Positions 16,999 through 25,409 of a DNA stretch of 64,000 nt are shown here, piece after piece. This DNA is from Demequina soli. Its GTDB lineage: Bacteria; Actinomycetota; Actinomycetes; Actinomycetales; Demequinaceae. The notes under the pieces were generated by a model. The model searched no databases. It saw nothing but the letters and a program-made list of their open reading frames with translations, and was not told the origin of the DNA. The stretch is from assembly GCF_000971195.1 (NCBI RefSeq), contig NZ_BBLZ01000005.1:101942-165941 (forward strand). Reading direction: 5' to 3'. The stretch's first letter is position 1. Each line of letters begins with the position of its first letter. Position numbers and translations under genes: made by a program.

Positions 16999-17766
16999 AT
17001 GACCCAGGATCCGGGTGCCGCTGCGCCCACGTGCCCGCGGCACCCGGACCGGGTGTCGTACGTCCGCTGCCAGCGGTGCGGACGCCCCACCTGCCCCGAA
17101 TGCCAGCGCCCGGCCGCGGTGGGCATCCTGTGCGTCGACTGCGTGCGCGAGGCGAAGGCGAACGCGAGGCCGACCGTCAACAGGCTCGGCTTCACGATGG
17201 CCCACGGCACGCCGTATGTGACGCTCGGCCTCATCATCGCGAACGTCGCGGCGTTCGCCTACGGCTACCTGCTGCTCGGCCAGCAGCGCTGGTGGGCGTA
17301 CTGGGCCCTCCTGCCGGCCGCCGGCGACTCGACGATGGGCGTCGGCGACGAGTGGTACCGGTGGATCACCGCAGGATTCGTCCACTTCTCGATCTGGCAC
17401 ATCGGCATGAACATGCTGGTGCTGTGGCAGTTCGGCTCGCAGCTGGAGCCCATCCTGGGGCGCTGGCGCTTCGGCCTGCTCTACGGCGCGTCGCTGATCG
17501 GCAGCTCCGCCGGCGTCGAGCTCCTCGCGCAGGGCGGCATCCACGGCGGCGCCTCGGGCGCGATCTTCGGCCTCATCGCCGGCTACGCGGTGGTGCTGCT
17601 CAAGCTGAGGCTCGACTACCGCTCGCTCGTCACCACCGCGGGACTGTGGCTCGTGCTGGGCTTCGTCATCCCCGGCATCTCGTGGCAGGGCCACCTGGGC
17701 GGCGCCGTCGTCGGCGCGCTCACGATGCTGGCCATGCTCAAGTGGGTCGACCGCCGCAAGGCGTAG
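16999..17766 (+). CDS. Rhomboid-family intramembrane serine protease with N-terminal zinc domain
   Basis: 255 residues. A B-box/ribbon-like zinc domain (about 10-50: Cys and His pattern CPRH, CQRCGRPTCPEC, CVDC) precedes six membrane helices. Catalytic Ser186 in GGASGAIFG and catalytic His232 in QGHLGG form the dyad; HxxxN is seen in HIGMNM. It cleaves membrane proteins within the bilayer; substrates unknown. Seven nt after ppiA, so probably cotranscribed; a terminator follows. Confidence 0.92.
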   Translation: MTQDPGAAAPTCPRHPDRVSYVRCQRCGRPTCPECQRPAAVGILCVDCVREAKANARPTVNRLGFTMAHGTPYVTLGLIIANVAAFAYGYLLLGQQRWWAYWALLPAAGDSTMGVGDEWYRWITAGFVHFSIWHIGMNMLVLWQFGSQLEPILGRWRFGLLYGASLIGSSAGVELLAQGGIHGGASGAIFGLIAGYAVVLLKLRLDYRSLVTTAGLWLVLGFVIPGISWQGHLGGAVVGALTMLAMLKWVDRRKA

Positions 17767-17780
17767 CCGCCCCGACGTCG

Positions 17781-17807
17781 AGGCCCCGTCCGTGAGGACG
17801 GGGCCTT
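17781..17807 (+). terminator. Terminator after rhomboid gene
   Basis: Stem AGGCCCCGTC / GACGGGGCCTT with a CGTGAG loop, 15 nt after the stop codon. Confidence 0.8.
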
Positions 17808-17819
17808 CGTCGTTCCCGG

Positions 17820-18182
17820 CGACGATGCGCGGGTCGCGGCCGGAGGCGGCGCGGAGGTGGGTGTCCCGGGAGGTGGTGTCCTCGCGGATCCGGGAGTGCT
17901 GAGCGTCCCGGAACCCGGCCGGACGAGGGCTGTCCGCAGGTTCGTCCACCGGGAGGCCCGCATCGTCCACACGCCTGTGGTTCACAGGGCTTCTCCGCCG
18001 TTGTCCACAACGGGGGGCTGTGGACAACCGGGCCCCGAATCCCCGGAATCCCCACCCGTATCCACAGATGTGAATGACATCTGTGTAGTTATCCCCACGG
18101 TTCTTCACAGAAGGGGATAACTACACCCGTGTCGTTTCTCCACCGATGTGGACGAGATTGGGGATAACTACAGGGGTGTGAT
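17820..18182. other. Convergent intergenic region with DnaA-box-like cluster
   Basis: No gene. It holds a perfect pair of actinobacterial DnaA boxes in opposite orientation, TTGTCCACA (18001-18009) and TGTGGACAA (18019-18027), plus TCGTCCACA (17963-17971) and GTATCCACA (18058-18066). Three copies of GTAGTTATCCCC / GGGGATAACTAC lie at 18085-18096, 18113-18124 and 18160-18171. Palindromes: CCTGTG/CACAGG (17974-17988) and a 9-bp stem CACAGATGT/ACATCTGTG (18063-18085). The last 120 bp are A/T-enriched. It lies between two gene 3' ends, so these are not promoter elements. Confidence 0.6.
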
Positions 18183-18431
18183 TCAGCGCCAGCGGGTGAG
18201 CAGCATCATGCTCGCGGCCATGAAGACGAAGCCGATGCCGAGGTTCCAGTCGCCGATGCCCGGGATCGGGTAGTTCGCCTTGGTGACGTAGTAGACGACG
18301 ATCCACGCGGGGCCGAGGACGAGCAGCGTGAGCGCCGTCGGCAGCAGCCACTTCGGGTTCTCGGTCGGGGCCTTGCCCAGGTTCCGGGGCGCCTTGTAGA
18401 CCTTCTGGTCGCGCTTCTTCGAGACTGCCAC
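18183..18431 (-). CDS. crgA: Cell division protein CrgA
   Basis: 82-residue actinobacterial septation regulator that interacts with FtsZ/FtsI and PBPs at the septum. The N-terminal basic stretch VAVSKKRDQKVYKAPRN is followed by two membrane helices (LLPTALTLLVLGPAWIVVYY and LGIGFVFMAASMMLLTRW). GTG 18431 is preferred: GGAG lies 8 nt upstream and it gives the conserved N-terminus; another in-frame GTG is at 18440. Convergent with the rhomboid gene and divergent from the sortase gene, as usual. Confidence 0.92.
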   Translation of the reverse strand: MAVSKKRDQKVYKAPRNLGKAPTENPKWLLPTALTLLVLGPAWIVVYYVTKANYPIPGIGDWNLGIGFVFMAASMMLLTRWR

Positions 18432-18551
18432 TGTCCACACTCCATGCTCAGGTGCCCGCGCGCCCGCGCGGGGGATGCGTCCCAGGGTACTTGGCGCATG
18501 CCCGCGACCGTGATACCCGCGCGTGCACGCCTCCCGTAGGCTGAACGCATC

Positions 18552-19385
18552 ATGCCCGCTTCCGTGGACGTCCCCACCCAGCCCGACCGGTCCCGGCCGG
18601 GCGCACCCGAGCCGAGCCGCGCGCCCGCCCGCGCGGGGATCGGCACGCGGCTGGTGTCGCTCGTCGGCGAGCTGCTCATCCTCGCCGGTGCGCTGCTCGG
18701 CCTCTACGTCGTGTGGGAGCTGTTCTACACCGACGTGATCGCGGGCAAGGAGCAGGACCAGGTCCTCGAGAGCCTCGACTGGGCCTACGACGCGACCGCC
18801 CCGATCACCGCCGACGCGGCGCAGGACACCGGCCCCGCGACCATCCCGACCGAGGCGCGGATGTCGCCCGACACCGCGCCGGTGATGGACGAGCCGGCGT
18901 TCCTCACCACCTTCGCGACGCTGTACGTGCCGCGTTGGGGCACGGACTACGTCAAGCCGGTCTCCGAGGGCGTCGATCGTCAGCAGGTGCTCGACGTGCT
19001 GGGCATCGGCCACTACCCCGGCACCGGCATGCCCGGCGCGCTGGGCAACTTCGCGATCTCCGCGCACCGCACCACGTACGCCAAGCCCTTCAACCGCATC
19101 GCGGAGCTGCAGCAGGGCGACGCGCTCGTGGTCCAGACCAAGGACGCCTGGTACGTCTACCGCGTCACCGACCACCTCATCGTCGATCCGCACCAGGTCG
19201 AGGTCATCGCCCCGCAGCCCGGCGAGATCGGCGCCGAGCCCACGGGGCACTACATCACCCTCACCTCGTGCCACCCGATGTTCTCCGCCGCGCAGCGGTA
19301 CATCGTGCACGGCGAGCTGGAGTACTGGGCGCCCACCGGCGACGGCGTGCCCCCCGAGATCCTCGAGGAGATCCCGCAGCCATGA
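18552..19385 (+). CDS. Class E sortase
   Basis: 277-residue membrane-anchored transpeptidase. Pro-rich N-terminus, signal-anchor helix about 33-58 (LVSLVGELLILAGALLGLYV), then the sortase fold with catalytic His172 (ISAHRT), Cys240 (TLTSC) and Arg249 (AAQRY). Class E sortases in actinobacteria attach LAxTG-type proteins to peptidoglycan. No sorting-signal substrate is visible in this window. Its stop overlaps the start of the next small gene by ATGA. Confidence 0.92.
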   Translation: MPASVDVPTQPDRSRPGAPEPSRAPARAGIGTRLVSLVGELLILAGALLGLYVVWELFYTDVIAGKEQDQVLESLDWAYDATAPITADAAQDTGPATIPTEARMSPDTAPVMDEPAFLTTFATLYVPRWGTDYVKPVSEGVDRQQVLDVLGIGHYPGTGMPGALGNFAISAHRTTYAKPFNRIAELQQGDALVVQTKDAWYVYRVTDHLIVDPHQVEVIAPQPGEIGAEPTGHYITLTSCHPMFSAAQRYIVHGELEYWAPTGDGVPPEILEEIPQP

Positions 19386-19549
19386 TCTTCCCGTTCGTGT
19401 GGCGTCTCATGCCCGGCCCCGTGTGGCTGCGCGTGCTGCTGCTGCTGATGCTGATCGCCGCCATCGTCGCGGTGCTGTTCCAGTGGGTCTTCCCCTGGGT
19501 CACCACCACCTTCAACATCCAGGACCAGAGCGTGGAGGCCGTGCCGTGA
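19382..19549 (+). CDS. Small single-pass membrane protein
   Basis: 55 residues with one strong hydrophobic helix (LRVLLLLMLIAAIVAVLFQW) and a short C-terminal tail. Coupled by ATGA to the sortase gene upstream and by GTGA to trpG downstream, so it is genuinely translated in this operon. Small proteins of this kind are common between sortase and trpG in Micrococcales; function unknown. Confidence 0.75.
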   Translation: MIFPFVWRLMPGPVWLRVLLLLMLIAAIVAVLFQWVFPWVTTTFNIQDQSVEAVP

Positions 19550-20172
19550 CCCGCATCCTCGTCGTCGACAACTACGACTCCTTCGTCTACACGATCGTCG
19601 GCTACCTGCGTCAGATGGGCGCCGAGACGGTGGTCGTGAGGAACGATGCGGTGCCCGCCGCGGGGGACGTCACCGACTACGACGGCGTCCTCATCTCCCC
19701 CGGTCCCGGGACCCCCGCCGAGGCGGGCGCGTCGATGGACGTCATCCGCCGCTGCGCGGAGACCGGCACGCCGATGCTCGGCATCTGCCTCGGGCATCAG
19801 GCGCTCGCCGAGGTCTTCGGCGGCGTCGTGTCGCACGCGCCCGAGCTCATGCACGGCAAGACGTCGCAGGTGGACCACTCCGGCGCGTCCGTGCTGGCGG
19901 GCCTGCCGTCGCCGTTCACCGCGACGCGCTACCACTCGCTCGCGGTGGAGAACCCGACGGTGCCCGACGAGCTCGAGGTCACCGCGTCGACCGCGAACGG
20001 CATCATCATGGGCCTGCGCCACCGCGAGCTGCCCCTCCACGGCGTGCAGTTCCACCCCGAGTCCGTGCTGACGGAGGGCGGCCACCGGCTTCTCGCCAAC
20101 TGGCTCGAGGTGTGCGGCATGCCGGACCCCGAGGGCCGGTCCGCAGGCCTGAGCCCCCTCGTGCGCCGCTAG
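19546..20172 (+). CDS. trpG: Anthranilate / aminodeoxychorismate synthase glutamine amidotransferase
   Basis: 208-residue class I glutamine amidotransferase that supplies ammonia to the TrpE/PabB subunit. Catalytic Cys81 in GICLGHQA and the His-Glu pair in GVQFHPES near 168 are present. Start GTG 19546 overlaps the previous stop (GTGA). In actinobacteria this trpG/pabA gene usually lies next to pknB; here a carotenoid operon separates them. It is followed by palindromic repeat copy B. Confidence 0.92.
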   Translation: MTRILVVDNYDSFVYTIVGYLRQMGAETVVVRNDAVPAAGDVTDYDGVLISPGPGTPAEAGASMDVIRRCAETGTPMLGICLGHQALAEVFGGVVSHAPELMHGKTSQVDHSGASVLAGLPSPFTATRYHSLAVENPTVPDELEVTASTANGIIMGLRHRELPLHGVQFHPESVLTEGGHRLLANWLEVCGMPDPEGRSAGLSPLVRR

Positions 20173-20173
20173 C

Positions 20174-20259
20174 GATTCGCAATGACAGATGTGGACGGTG
20201 GGGCTGGTGGGACGCGCAGCGTCCCACCAGCCCCACCCGTCCCATCCGTCATTGGAAAC
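20174..20259. repeat. Long palindromic repeat, copy B
   Basis: GATTCGCAATGACAGATGTG at the left and CCCATCCGTCATTGGAAACC at the right, with an inner perfect stem of GGTGGGACG / CGTCCCACC type. Same family as 4457-4546 and 60319-60392. It lies between the convergent trpG and ubiA-like genes and probably terminates both. Confidence 0.75.
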
Positions 20260-20266
20260 CGCACCC

Positions 20267-21139
20267 TCACCAGCTTGCGATGACGAGGATCGTCACCGCG
20301 AAGCCCACGGGCTGGTTGAGCCACAGGAACGTGTGCCAGCCGCGGTTGGCCTCCTCGCACGTCTCGTCGGTGACGCCACGGAAGCGGGCGACCGACGCGA
20401 CGTAGGCGAGCGGCAGCAGGGCGGCGAGCGTCGCCGGCCACGGCAGGGCGAGCAGCACCAGGGACGATGCGCCGTACAGGGCGAGCGACAGCCACACCGT
20501 CGCGCGCGCCCCGATCACCGTGGCGACCGACGCGATGCCGCCCTCGCGGTCCGCGCGCACGTCCTGGACCGCGCCGAACGCGTGGCTCGCCATGCCCCAC
20601 AGGATGAACGCGACCCACACCGGCCACGCGCCGCGGTCCAGCAGCGACGCGCCGCCGAGGACCAGCGCGTAGAGCAGCGGTCCGCAGAAGTGCAGCGCGG
20701 ACGTGAGGGAGTCGAGGAAGGGCCGCTCCTTGAAGCGCAGCCCCGGCGCCGAGTACGCGACCACCCCGAACAGCACGAGCCCGAGCGTGATCCCCGCCGC
20801 CGCCGTGCCCTGGAGCAGCAGCCATGCGAACGGCGGCAGCACGGTGATCGCGCACGCCCACAGGATCGTGCGGTGCACGCGCCGGGCGTGCGCGCGGTCG
20901 CGCACCACGTCACCCTCGATGCCGCCCTTGCGGGGGTTCGCGAGGTCGGACTCGTAGTCGAACACGTCGTTGATGCCGTACATCAGCAGGTTGTACGGGA
21001 TCAGGAAGAACAGCGTGCCGACCACCAGCACCGCGTCGACCTCGTGCGTCACCAGCAGGTACGCCGCCGCGAACGGGAAGGCGGTGTTGATCCACGAGAC
21101 GGGCCGCGACGCCCGCACCACCGAGGCGAGCAGGCTCAT
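20267..21139 (-). CDS. crtEb: UbiA-family prenyltransferase, lycopene elongase-like (CrtEb)
   Basis: 290-residue integral membrane prenyltransferase. First Asp-rich motif NDVFDYESD (about 55-63) and second motif DVRADREGG (about 185-193) bind the prenyl diphosphate-Mg. Last gene of the coupled crt operon. By analogy with Corynebacterium CrtEb and Micrococcus orthologues it adds two C5 units to lycopene to make C50 flavuxanthin-type carotenoids. ATG 21139 overlaps the stop of the cyclase subunit gene (ATGA). Confidence 0.88.
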   Translation of the reverse strand: MSLLASVVRASRPVSWINTAFPFAAAYLLVTHEVDAVLVVGTLFFLIPYNLLMYGINDVFDYESDLANPRKGGIEGDVVRDRAHARRVHRTILWACAITVLPPFAWLLLQGTAAAGITLGLVLFGVVAYSAPGLRFKERPFLDSLTSALHFCGPLLYALVLGGASLLDRGAWPVWVAFILWGMASHAFGAVQDVRADREGGIASVATVIGARATVWLSLALYGASSLVLLALPWPATLAALLPLAYVASVARFRGVTDETCEEANRGWHTFLWLNQPVGFAVTILVIASW

Positions 21140-21432
21140 GGGTCCTCGCCGTCGCGCGCGAGCCGCGTCCACAGCGCGGGCACGAGCATCACGGCACCCA
21201 GCGTGTACGAGAAGTCCTCGAGCGGCGCGGATCCCACGCGGATCCCCGAGACGAGCGACTCGTCGTACGCGACGATCCCGAGCCCCACGATGACGTTGTC
21301 GAACACCGCGGTGAGCGCCACCAGTGTGAGGCCGGTGAGCAGCAGGGGACGATGCGGCAGGCGCCTCAGCGTCGGCACGGTCACCGCCGCGATGAGCGCG
21401 AGCACGGCGACGGACAGCAGCACGTAGGTCAT
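21136..21432 (-). CDS. crtYf: C50 carotenoid epsilon/beta-cyclase subunit (CrtYf/Yd-like)
   Basis: 98-residue membrane protein with three hydrophobic helices, the second subunit of the heterodimeric lycopene-type cyclase. Motif FDNVIVGLGIVAYDE and PLEDFSYTLGAVML are typical of the lycopene cyclase domain. Overlaps both neighbours by ATGA. Which ring type (beta, gamma, epsilon) is made cannot be told by eye. Confidence 0.85.
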   Translation of the reverse strand: MTYVLLSVAVLALIAAVTVPTLRRLPHRPLLLTGLTLVALTAVFDNVIVGLGIVAYDESLVSGIRVGSAPLEDFSYTLGAVMLVPALWTRLARDGEDP

Positions 21433-21755
21433 GCGGCCGTCCTCGCACGGTGGCGCCGGTCGAGCCACCGCCACAGGAGCAGGGTCTGGTAGACGAGCAG
21501 GACGAGGAAGAACAGCTCCTCGAGCGGCACCTCGGGGGCCAGCAGCGCGCCGGTGAGGTAGGGCGCGCCGCCGATGAAGAAGATCCCGAGACCCACCCCG
21601 GCCAGGTCCCAGACCAGGAAGGACGCGACCGCGATCGCGACGGTGAGCAGCGCGGGGCGCGGCCGGTCGAACACCGCGATCCGGTAGCGGTGGTCCAGCA
21701 GGCCCAGGCCCGCGATGGAGACGAGCAGCGCCCCCAGATAGGCGAGGTGGGTCAT
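21429..21755 (-). CDS. crtYe: C50 carotenoid cyclase subunit (CrtYe/Yc-like)
   Basis: 108-residue membrane protein with three helices; partner subunit of the adjacent cyclase. Motifs LLDHRYRIAVFDRPR and PEVPLEELFFLVLLVYQTLL match the lycopene cyclase domain family. Coupled by ATGA to crtI upstream and to the second subunit downstream. Confidence 0.85.
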   Translation of the reverse strand: MTHLAYLGALLVSIAGLGLLDHRYRIAVFDRPRPALLTVAIAVASFLVWDLAGVGLGIFFIGGAPYLTGALLAPEVPLEELFFLVLLVYQTLLLWRWLDRRHRARTAA

Positions 21756-23368
21756 GCGCCGGCCCGCCGGGCCAGGTCGCCCAGGATCCCGCGGTCGCGC
21801 GAGCGGTCGAGGAAGCCGCGCGGCGCGGGCGTGGGGAGCGGGCCCACGTCGACCGCGCCGAGCAGGCGCTTCGCGACGAGCTCAGCGGAGATGAGGCACA
21901 GCGGCACGCCGATCCCGGGCACGGTGGAGGCGCCGGCGTACAGCAGGTTGGGGATCCGCGAGGAGACGTTCGCGGGCCGGAACAGCGCGGACTGCGCGAG
22001 GGTGTGCTCGAGCCCGAGCGCGCCGCCCTCCCACGCGCTCATCTGCTCGGCGAAGTCCGCCGGCGTCGTGAGGCGCAGGACGGTGGAGCGCTCGGCGAGG
22101 TCGGGCACGCCCGCCCACGCGCCCACCTGCGCGAGGTACCGCCGCGCGAGGGGCAGCAGCTCCGCGCGTGAGCCCGGCGTCGCGCCGAGCGTCGGGTCCG
22201 AGGGGAACGGCACAAGCACGAACAGCGAGTCCTTGCCCGCGGGCGACACCGACGGGTCGGTCGCGCCCACGCGCGACACGTACAACGACGACGGCACCGG
22301 AGGGAGCCGACGGTCGACGAGCGCCGCGAAGTTCGCGTCCCAGTCCCGCGTGAACAGGAGGGTGTGGTGCGCGAGCTCGGGCACCTTCCCGTCCACCTCG
22401 GCGAAGATCAGCAGCGCGCTGACGCCGGGCGAGCGACGCCGCCATGCCCTCGCCGGATGCGCGCGCCGCCCCTCCGGAACCAGGTCGGTCTCGATGTGGT
22501 GGAGGTCCGCGGCGCCCACCACCGCATCGGCCCGCACCACCTCCCCGTCCTCGAGCTCGACGCCGGTGGCGAGCCCCGCATCGTCCACCAGGACCCGGGC
22601 GACGGGCGCGGAGGTGCGCAGCTCGGCGCCCTCCTCGCGCGCGGCGCGCGCGATCGCCTCGATGACGGCGTACATGCCGCCGCGCGGATAGCGGACGCCG
22701 TCGGTGAGGTCGAGATGGCTCATGAGGGAGAACAGGCCCGGCGCGCGGTCGGGTGACGAGCCGAGGAACACCGCGTGGAAGCCCAGGATCTGACGAAGGC
22801 GCGGGTCGCGCACGCGGGAGCCGATGCGCGCGCCCAGCGAGCGCGCGAGCAGGCCGGTGAGCAGCGGCAGGCGGCGCAGCACGTCGGCGTTGATGGTCGC
22901 CTGGGGGCGCGCGTAGGTCGTGTAGAGGAAGCGGTCGAGCGCGAAGCGGTACAGCGTGCCGGCCTCCTCGGCGTAGGCGCGCATGGCCTCCCCCTCGCCG
23001 GGGCTGAGCGCGTCGAAGCGCCGCCAGTTCTCCTCGGCGTCCGCGCTGACGTCGAGCGCGTCCGCGGGCCCCCAGGGGTCGTCGCCCTCGAAGAGCACCC
23101 GGTAGCGAGGGTCCAGGTCGACGAGGTCCAGCTCGGCCTCCACGTCGCGGCCCATGAGCGCGAACCACTGCGTGAACGCCTCGCGCATGAGGTACCAGGA
23201 CGGACCCGAGTCGAAGGTGTGGCCCGCGACCTCGACGCGGCCCATGCGGCCGCCGAGCGAGCCGTGCCGCTCGAGCAGCACCACCTCGGCGCCGCCGCGC
23301 GCGAGCAGCCCGGCCGTCGCGAGCCCCGCGACGCCGCCGCCGACGACGACGATGCGCGGCCCGGTCAT
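21752..23368 (-). CDS. crtI: Phytoene desaturase
   Basis: 538-residue FAD-dependent desaturase converting phytoene to lycopene at the membrane. N-terminal dinucleotide motif VVVGGGVAGLATAGLLARGG (about 6-25), then LGGRMGRVEVAGHTFDSGPS, and the C-terminal CrtI signature NLLYAGASTVPGIGVPLCL (about 485-503). Length is typical. Coupled by overlaps to crtB and the cyclase subunits. Confidence 0.94.
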   Translation of the reverse strand: MTGPRIVVVGGGVAGLATAGLLARGGAEVVLLERHGSLGGRMGRVEVAGHTFDSGPSWYLMREAFTQWFALMGRDVEAELDLVDLDPRYRVLFEGDDPWGPADALDVSADAEENWRRFDALSPGEGEAMRAYAEEAGTLYRFALDRFLYTTYARPQATINADVLRRLPLLTGLLARSLGARIGSRVRDPRLRQILGFHAVFLGSSPDRAPGLFSLMSHLDLTDGVRYPRGGMYAVIEAIARAAREEGAELRTSAPVARVLVDDAGLATGVELEDGEVVRADAVVGAADLHHIETDLVPEGRRAHPARAWRRRSPGVSALLIFAEVDGKVPELAHHTLLFTRDWDANFAALVDRRLPPVPSSLYVSRVGATDPSVSPAGKDSLFVLVPFPSDPTLGATPGSRAELLPLARRYLAQVGAWAGVPDLAERSTVLRLTTPADFAEQMSAWEGGALGLEHTLAQSALFRPANVSSRIPNLLYAGASTVPGIGVPLCLISAELVAKRLLGAVDVGPLPTPAPRGFLDRSRDRGILGDLARRAGA

Positions 23369-24258
23369 GACGGCGCCCCCGGCCGGGCGCCCGCGAGATT
23401 GCGCGCCGCGAGCACGGCCTTGACGCGGTTGGGCACCCGCACGCGTCGCGAGACGAGCTCGCGCGCCGGCGTCCGCGCGATCTGGTCGAGCAGCCGCGTG
23501 TAGATGTCGATCGTGGTGCCGACCGCGGCGCGCGCGCGGCGCGGCAGCTCGGGAAGGGTCCGCTCGGCCGCGGCGAGGTCCGCCCGGCAGTCCGCGACCA
23601 GGGAGGCGAGCCGCGCATCGTCCAGCGTGGCGGCGGTGACGCCGGGGAAGTAGGAGCGGCCGAGCGTCGCGTCGTCGGCCTGGAGATCCCGCAGGAAGTT
23701 GACCTTCTGATAGGCCGCGCCGAGCCGGCGTGCGCCGGCGCGCAGGTCGGGGTCGAGCGGGCGCGGGCCCGAGCGGGTGTTCACGAACACCGCGAGGCAC
23801 ATCTCCCCCACCACCTCGGCCGAGCCGAGGATGTACAGCGCGAGCGACTCCTCCGTGTGAGCGGTCCGCGTGAGGTCCATACGCATCGAGGCGAAGAACG
23901 GCTCGGTCTGCTCGCGCGTGATGCCGACCGCGCGGGACGTCAGCGCGAACGCGTGCGCCACCAGGTCCGTGGAGAAGCCGCGGTCCATGGCGGCGTGGAC
24001 CTCGTCCGCGAAGCCGTCGAGCAGGTCGCCGGCGTCGGGCCCGCGGTACGTGTCCACGATCTCGTCGGCGACGCGGACCATGGCATAGACGGCGCGGATG
24101 TGGGCGCGCTCCGCCGACGGCAGCAGCCGGGTTCCCAGGCCGAACGAGGTCGAGTAGCGGGCGATCACCTGCGCCGCTGCATCGCGCGCGGCGGTGTCGT
24201 ACAGTGCGAGGGAGGTATCCGCGTCGTCGTGATGGTGGCGGCGGGAGCGGCGGCTCAT
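23365..24258 (-). CDS. crtB: Phytoene synthase
   Basis: 297-residue head-to-head condensing enzyme joining two GGPP into phytoene. Asp-rich motifs DEIVD (about 65-69) and LRDLQADDATLGRSYFP (about 190-206), as well as YQKVNFLRD, are present. The start ATG 24258 overlaps the crtE stop (ATGA); an unusually His/Asp-rich N-terminus (RRHHHDDAD) precedes the domain. Confidence 0.94.
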   Translation of the reverse strand: MSRRSRRHHHDDADTSLALYDTAARDAAAQVIARYSTSFGLGTRLLPSAERAHIRAVYAMVRVADEIVDTYRGPDAGDLLDGFADEVHAAMDRGFSTDLVAHAFALTSRAVGITREQTEPFFASMRMDLTRTAHTEESLALYILGSAEVVGEMCLAVFVNTRSGPRPLDPDLRAGARRLGAAYQKVNFLRDLQADDATLGRSYFPGVTAATLDDARLASLVADCRADLAAAERTLPELPRRARAAVGTTIDIYTRLLDQIARTPARELVSRRVRVPNRVKAVLAARNLAGARPGAPS

Positions 24259-25337
24259 GCGACGCGCTCGCCGAGGCCGTCGATGAGGTCGACCAGGTAG
24301 TCCGACAGGGGCGCGGGGATCCGCTCGGACGCGATGCGACGCGCCTCGCGGGCGTGCCGGGCCGCGACTCGCAGCGCCTTGGTGCGCGCCCCCGACCCCT
24401 CGAGCACGGCGCGCACGCGGGCGGCGCCGTCCTCGTCGAGCGTCGGGTCGCCGACGAGCGCGTCGAGCACGCGCCGTCCTTCCTCGTCGGCGAGCACGTG
24501 GCCCAGCCGGAGCAGCTCCGTGCGCTTGCCCGCGCGCAGGTCCGACAGCACCGACTTGCCGGTGAGGCCGGGGTCGCCGAACACGCCGAGGTCGTCGTCC
24601 ACCAGCTGGAAGCTCAGTCCCAGCGAGCCGCCCAGGCGCTCGAGGTGTCCGATCATCGTGGGATCGCCGCCCGCCAGCTGCGCGCCCGCGAGCAGCGGCA
24701 CGATCGCGGAATAGGTCGCGGTCTTGAGCTGGGCCACGACGAGCGAGTCGGCGTCCTCGGGGGCCGTCATGTCGCCGTACATGTCGAGCAGCTCGCCCGC
24801 GATGGTCGCGCGGATCGCGCGTGTGACGAGGTCCAGGCACGCGAGGCGGTGATGCGCGGGCAGGTCGGCCCGCGAGATGAGGTCGTAGGCGGAGGACAGC
24901 GCGAGGTCGCCGCCGAGCACCGCGGCGGTGGTGACATGCGCCTCGACGCGCGCGGGCGGCAGGCGCGACCCGTCGAGCGCGGCGCGACGCATCCCGGCGA
25001 CGTTGGGGCGGCCGCGCCGCACCTCGTCGCCGTCGAGCAGGTCGTCGTGGATGAGCATCGCGGAGTGCAGCATCTCGATCGCCGCGGCGACCGGGACGAT
25101 CGCGTCGATGTCCGCGCCGCCGAGGCCCGCGTACGCGGCGAGGGTGAGGGCCGGGCGGATGCGCTTGCCGCCCACGTGCTGGGTGCCGACCGCGGCCCAC
25201 AGGTCGCGGTAGTCCGCGCCCGCCGCGGGGATCTCGTGGGACGCCTTCGTGACATGGGCGTCGAGCGCGCGCTCCACTCCCTCGAGCCCGTGCGCGACGT
25301 ATCGGCGCACCCCGTCGACGGTGGCGAGCGGCGTCAT
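24255..25337 (-). CDS. crtE: Geranylgeranyl diphosphate synthase
   Basis: 360-residue trans-prenyl diphosphate synthase. First Asp-rich motif HDDLLDGDEVRRGRP (about 97-111), second DDDLGVFGDPGLTGKS (about 218-233). Makes the C20 precursor for crtB. First gene of the carotenoid operon. Two adjacent ATGs exist (25340, 25337); the -10 TATGCT (25349-25344) ends 6 nt before 25337, which is the spacing seen at other apparent leaderless starts here, so 25337 is chosen. Confidence 0.92.
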   Translation of the reverse strand: MTPLATVDGVRRYVAHGLEGVERALDAHVTKASHEIPAAGADYRDLWAAVGTQHVGGKRIRPALTLAAYAGLGGADIDAIVPVAAAIEMLHSAMLIHDDLLDGDEVRRGRPNVAGMRRAALDGSRLPPARVEAHVTTAAVLGGDLALSSAYDLISRADLPAHHRLACLDLVTRAIRATIAGELLDMYGDMTAPEDADSLVVAQLKTATYSAIVPLLAGAQLAGGDPTMIGHLERLGGSLGLSFQLVDDDLGVFGDPGLTGKSVLSDLRAGKRTELLRLGHVLADEEGRRVLDALVGDPTLDEDGAARVRAVLEGSGARTKALRVAARHAREARRIASERIPAPLSDYLVDLIDGLGERVA

Positions 25338-25353
25338 CATGCCAGCATAGACA

Positions 25354-25391
25354 GCGAGGCCTCCCGGGGTATTCCCCCTGGGAGGCCTCGC
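25354..25391. terminator. Terminator of the kinase operon, overlapping the crtE promoter zone
   Basis: 38-bp palindrome with arms GCGAGGCCTCCC and GGGAGGCCTCGC and inner GGG/CCC. It lies 19 nt after the pknB stop and directly upstream of the crtE -10, so the -35 region of crtE falls inside the hairpin. Confidence 0.75.
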
Positions 25392-25409
25392 GTCATCCGG
25401 CGCCGTTTG

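Noticed and set aside
17820..18182. Calling the DnaA-box cluster oriC itself
   Set aside because: No dnaA or dnaN is adjacent and it lies between convergent genes; only a DnaA-binding cluster can be supported.
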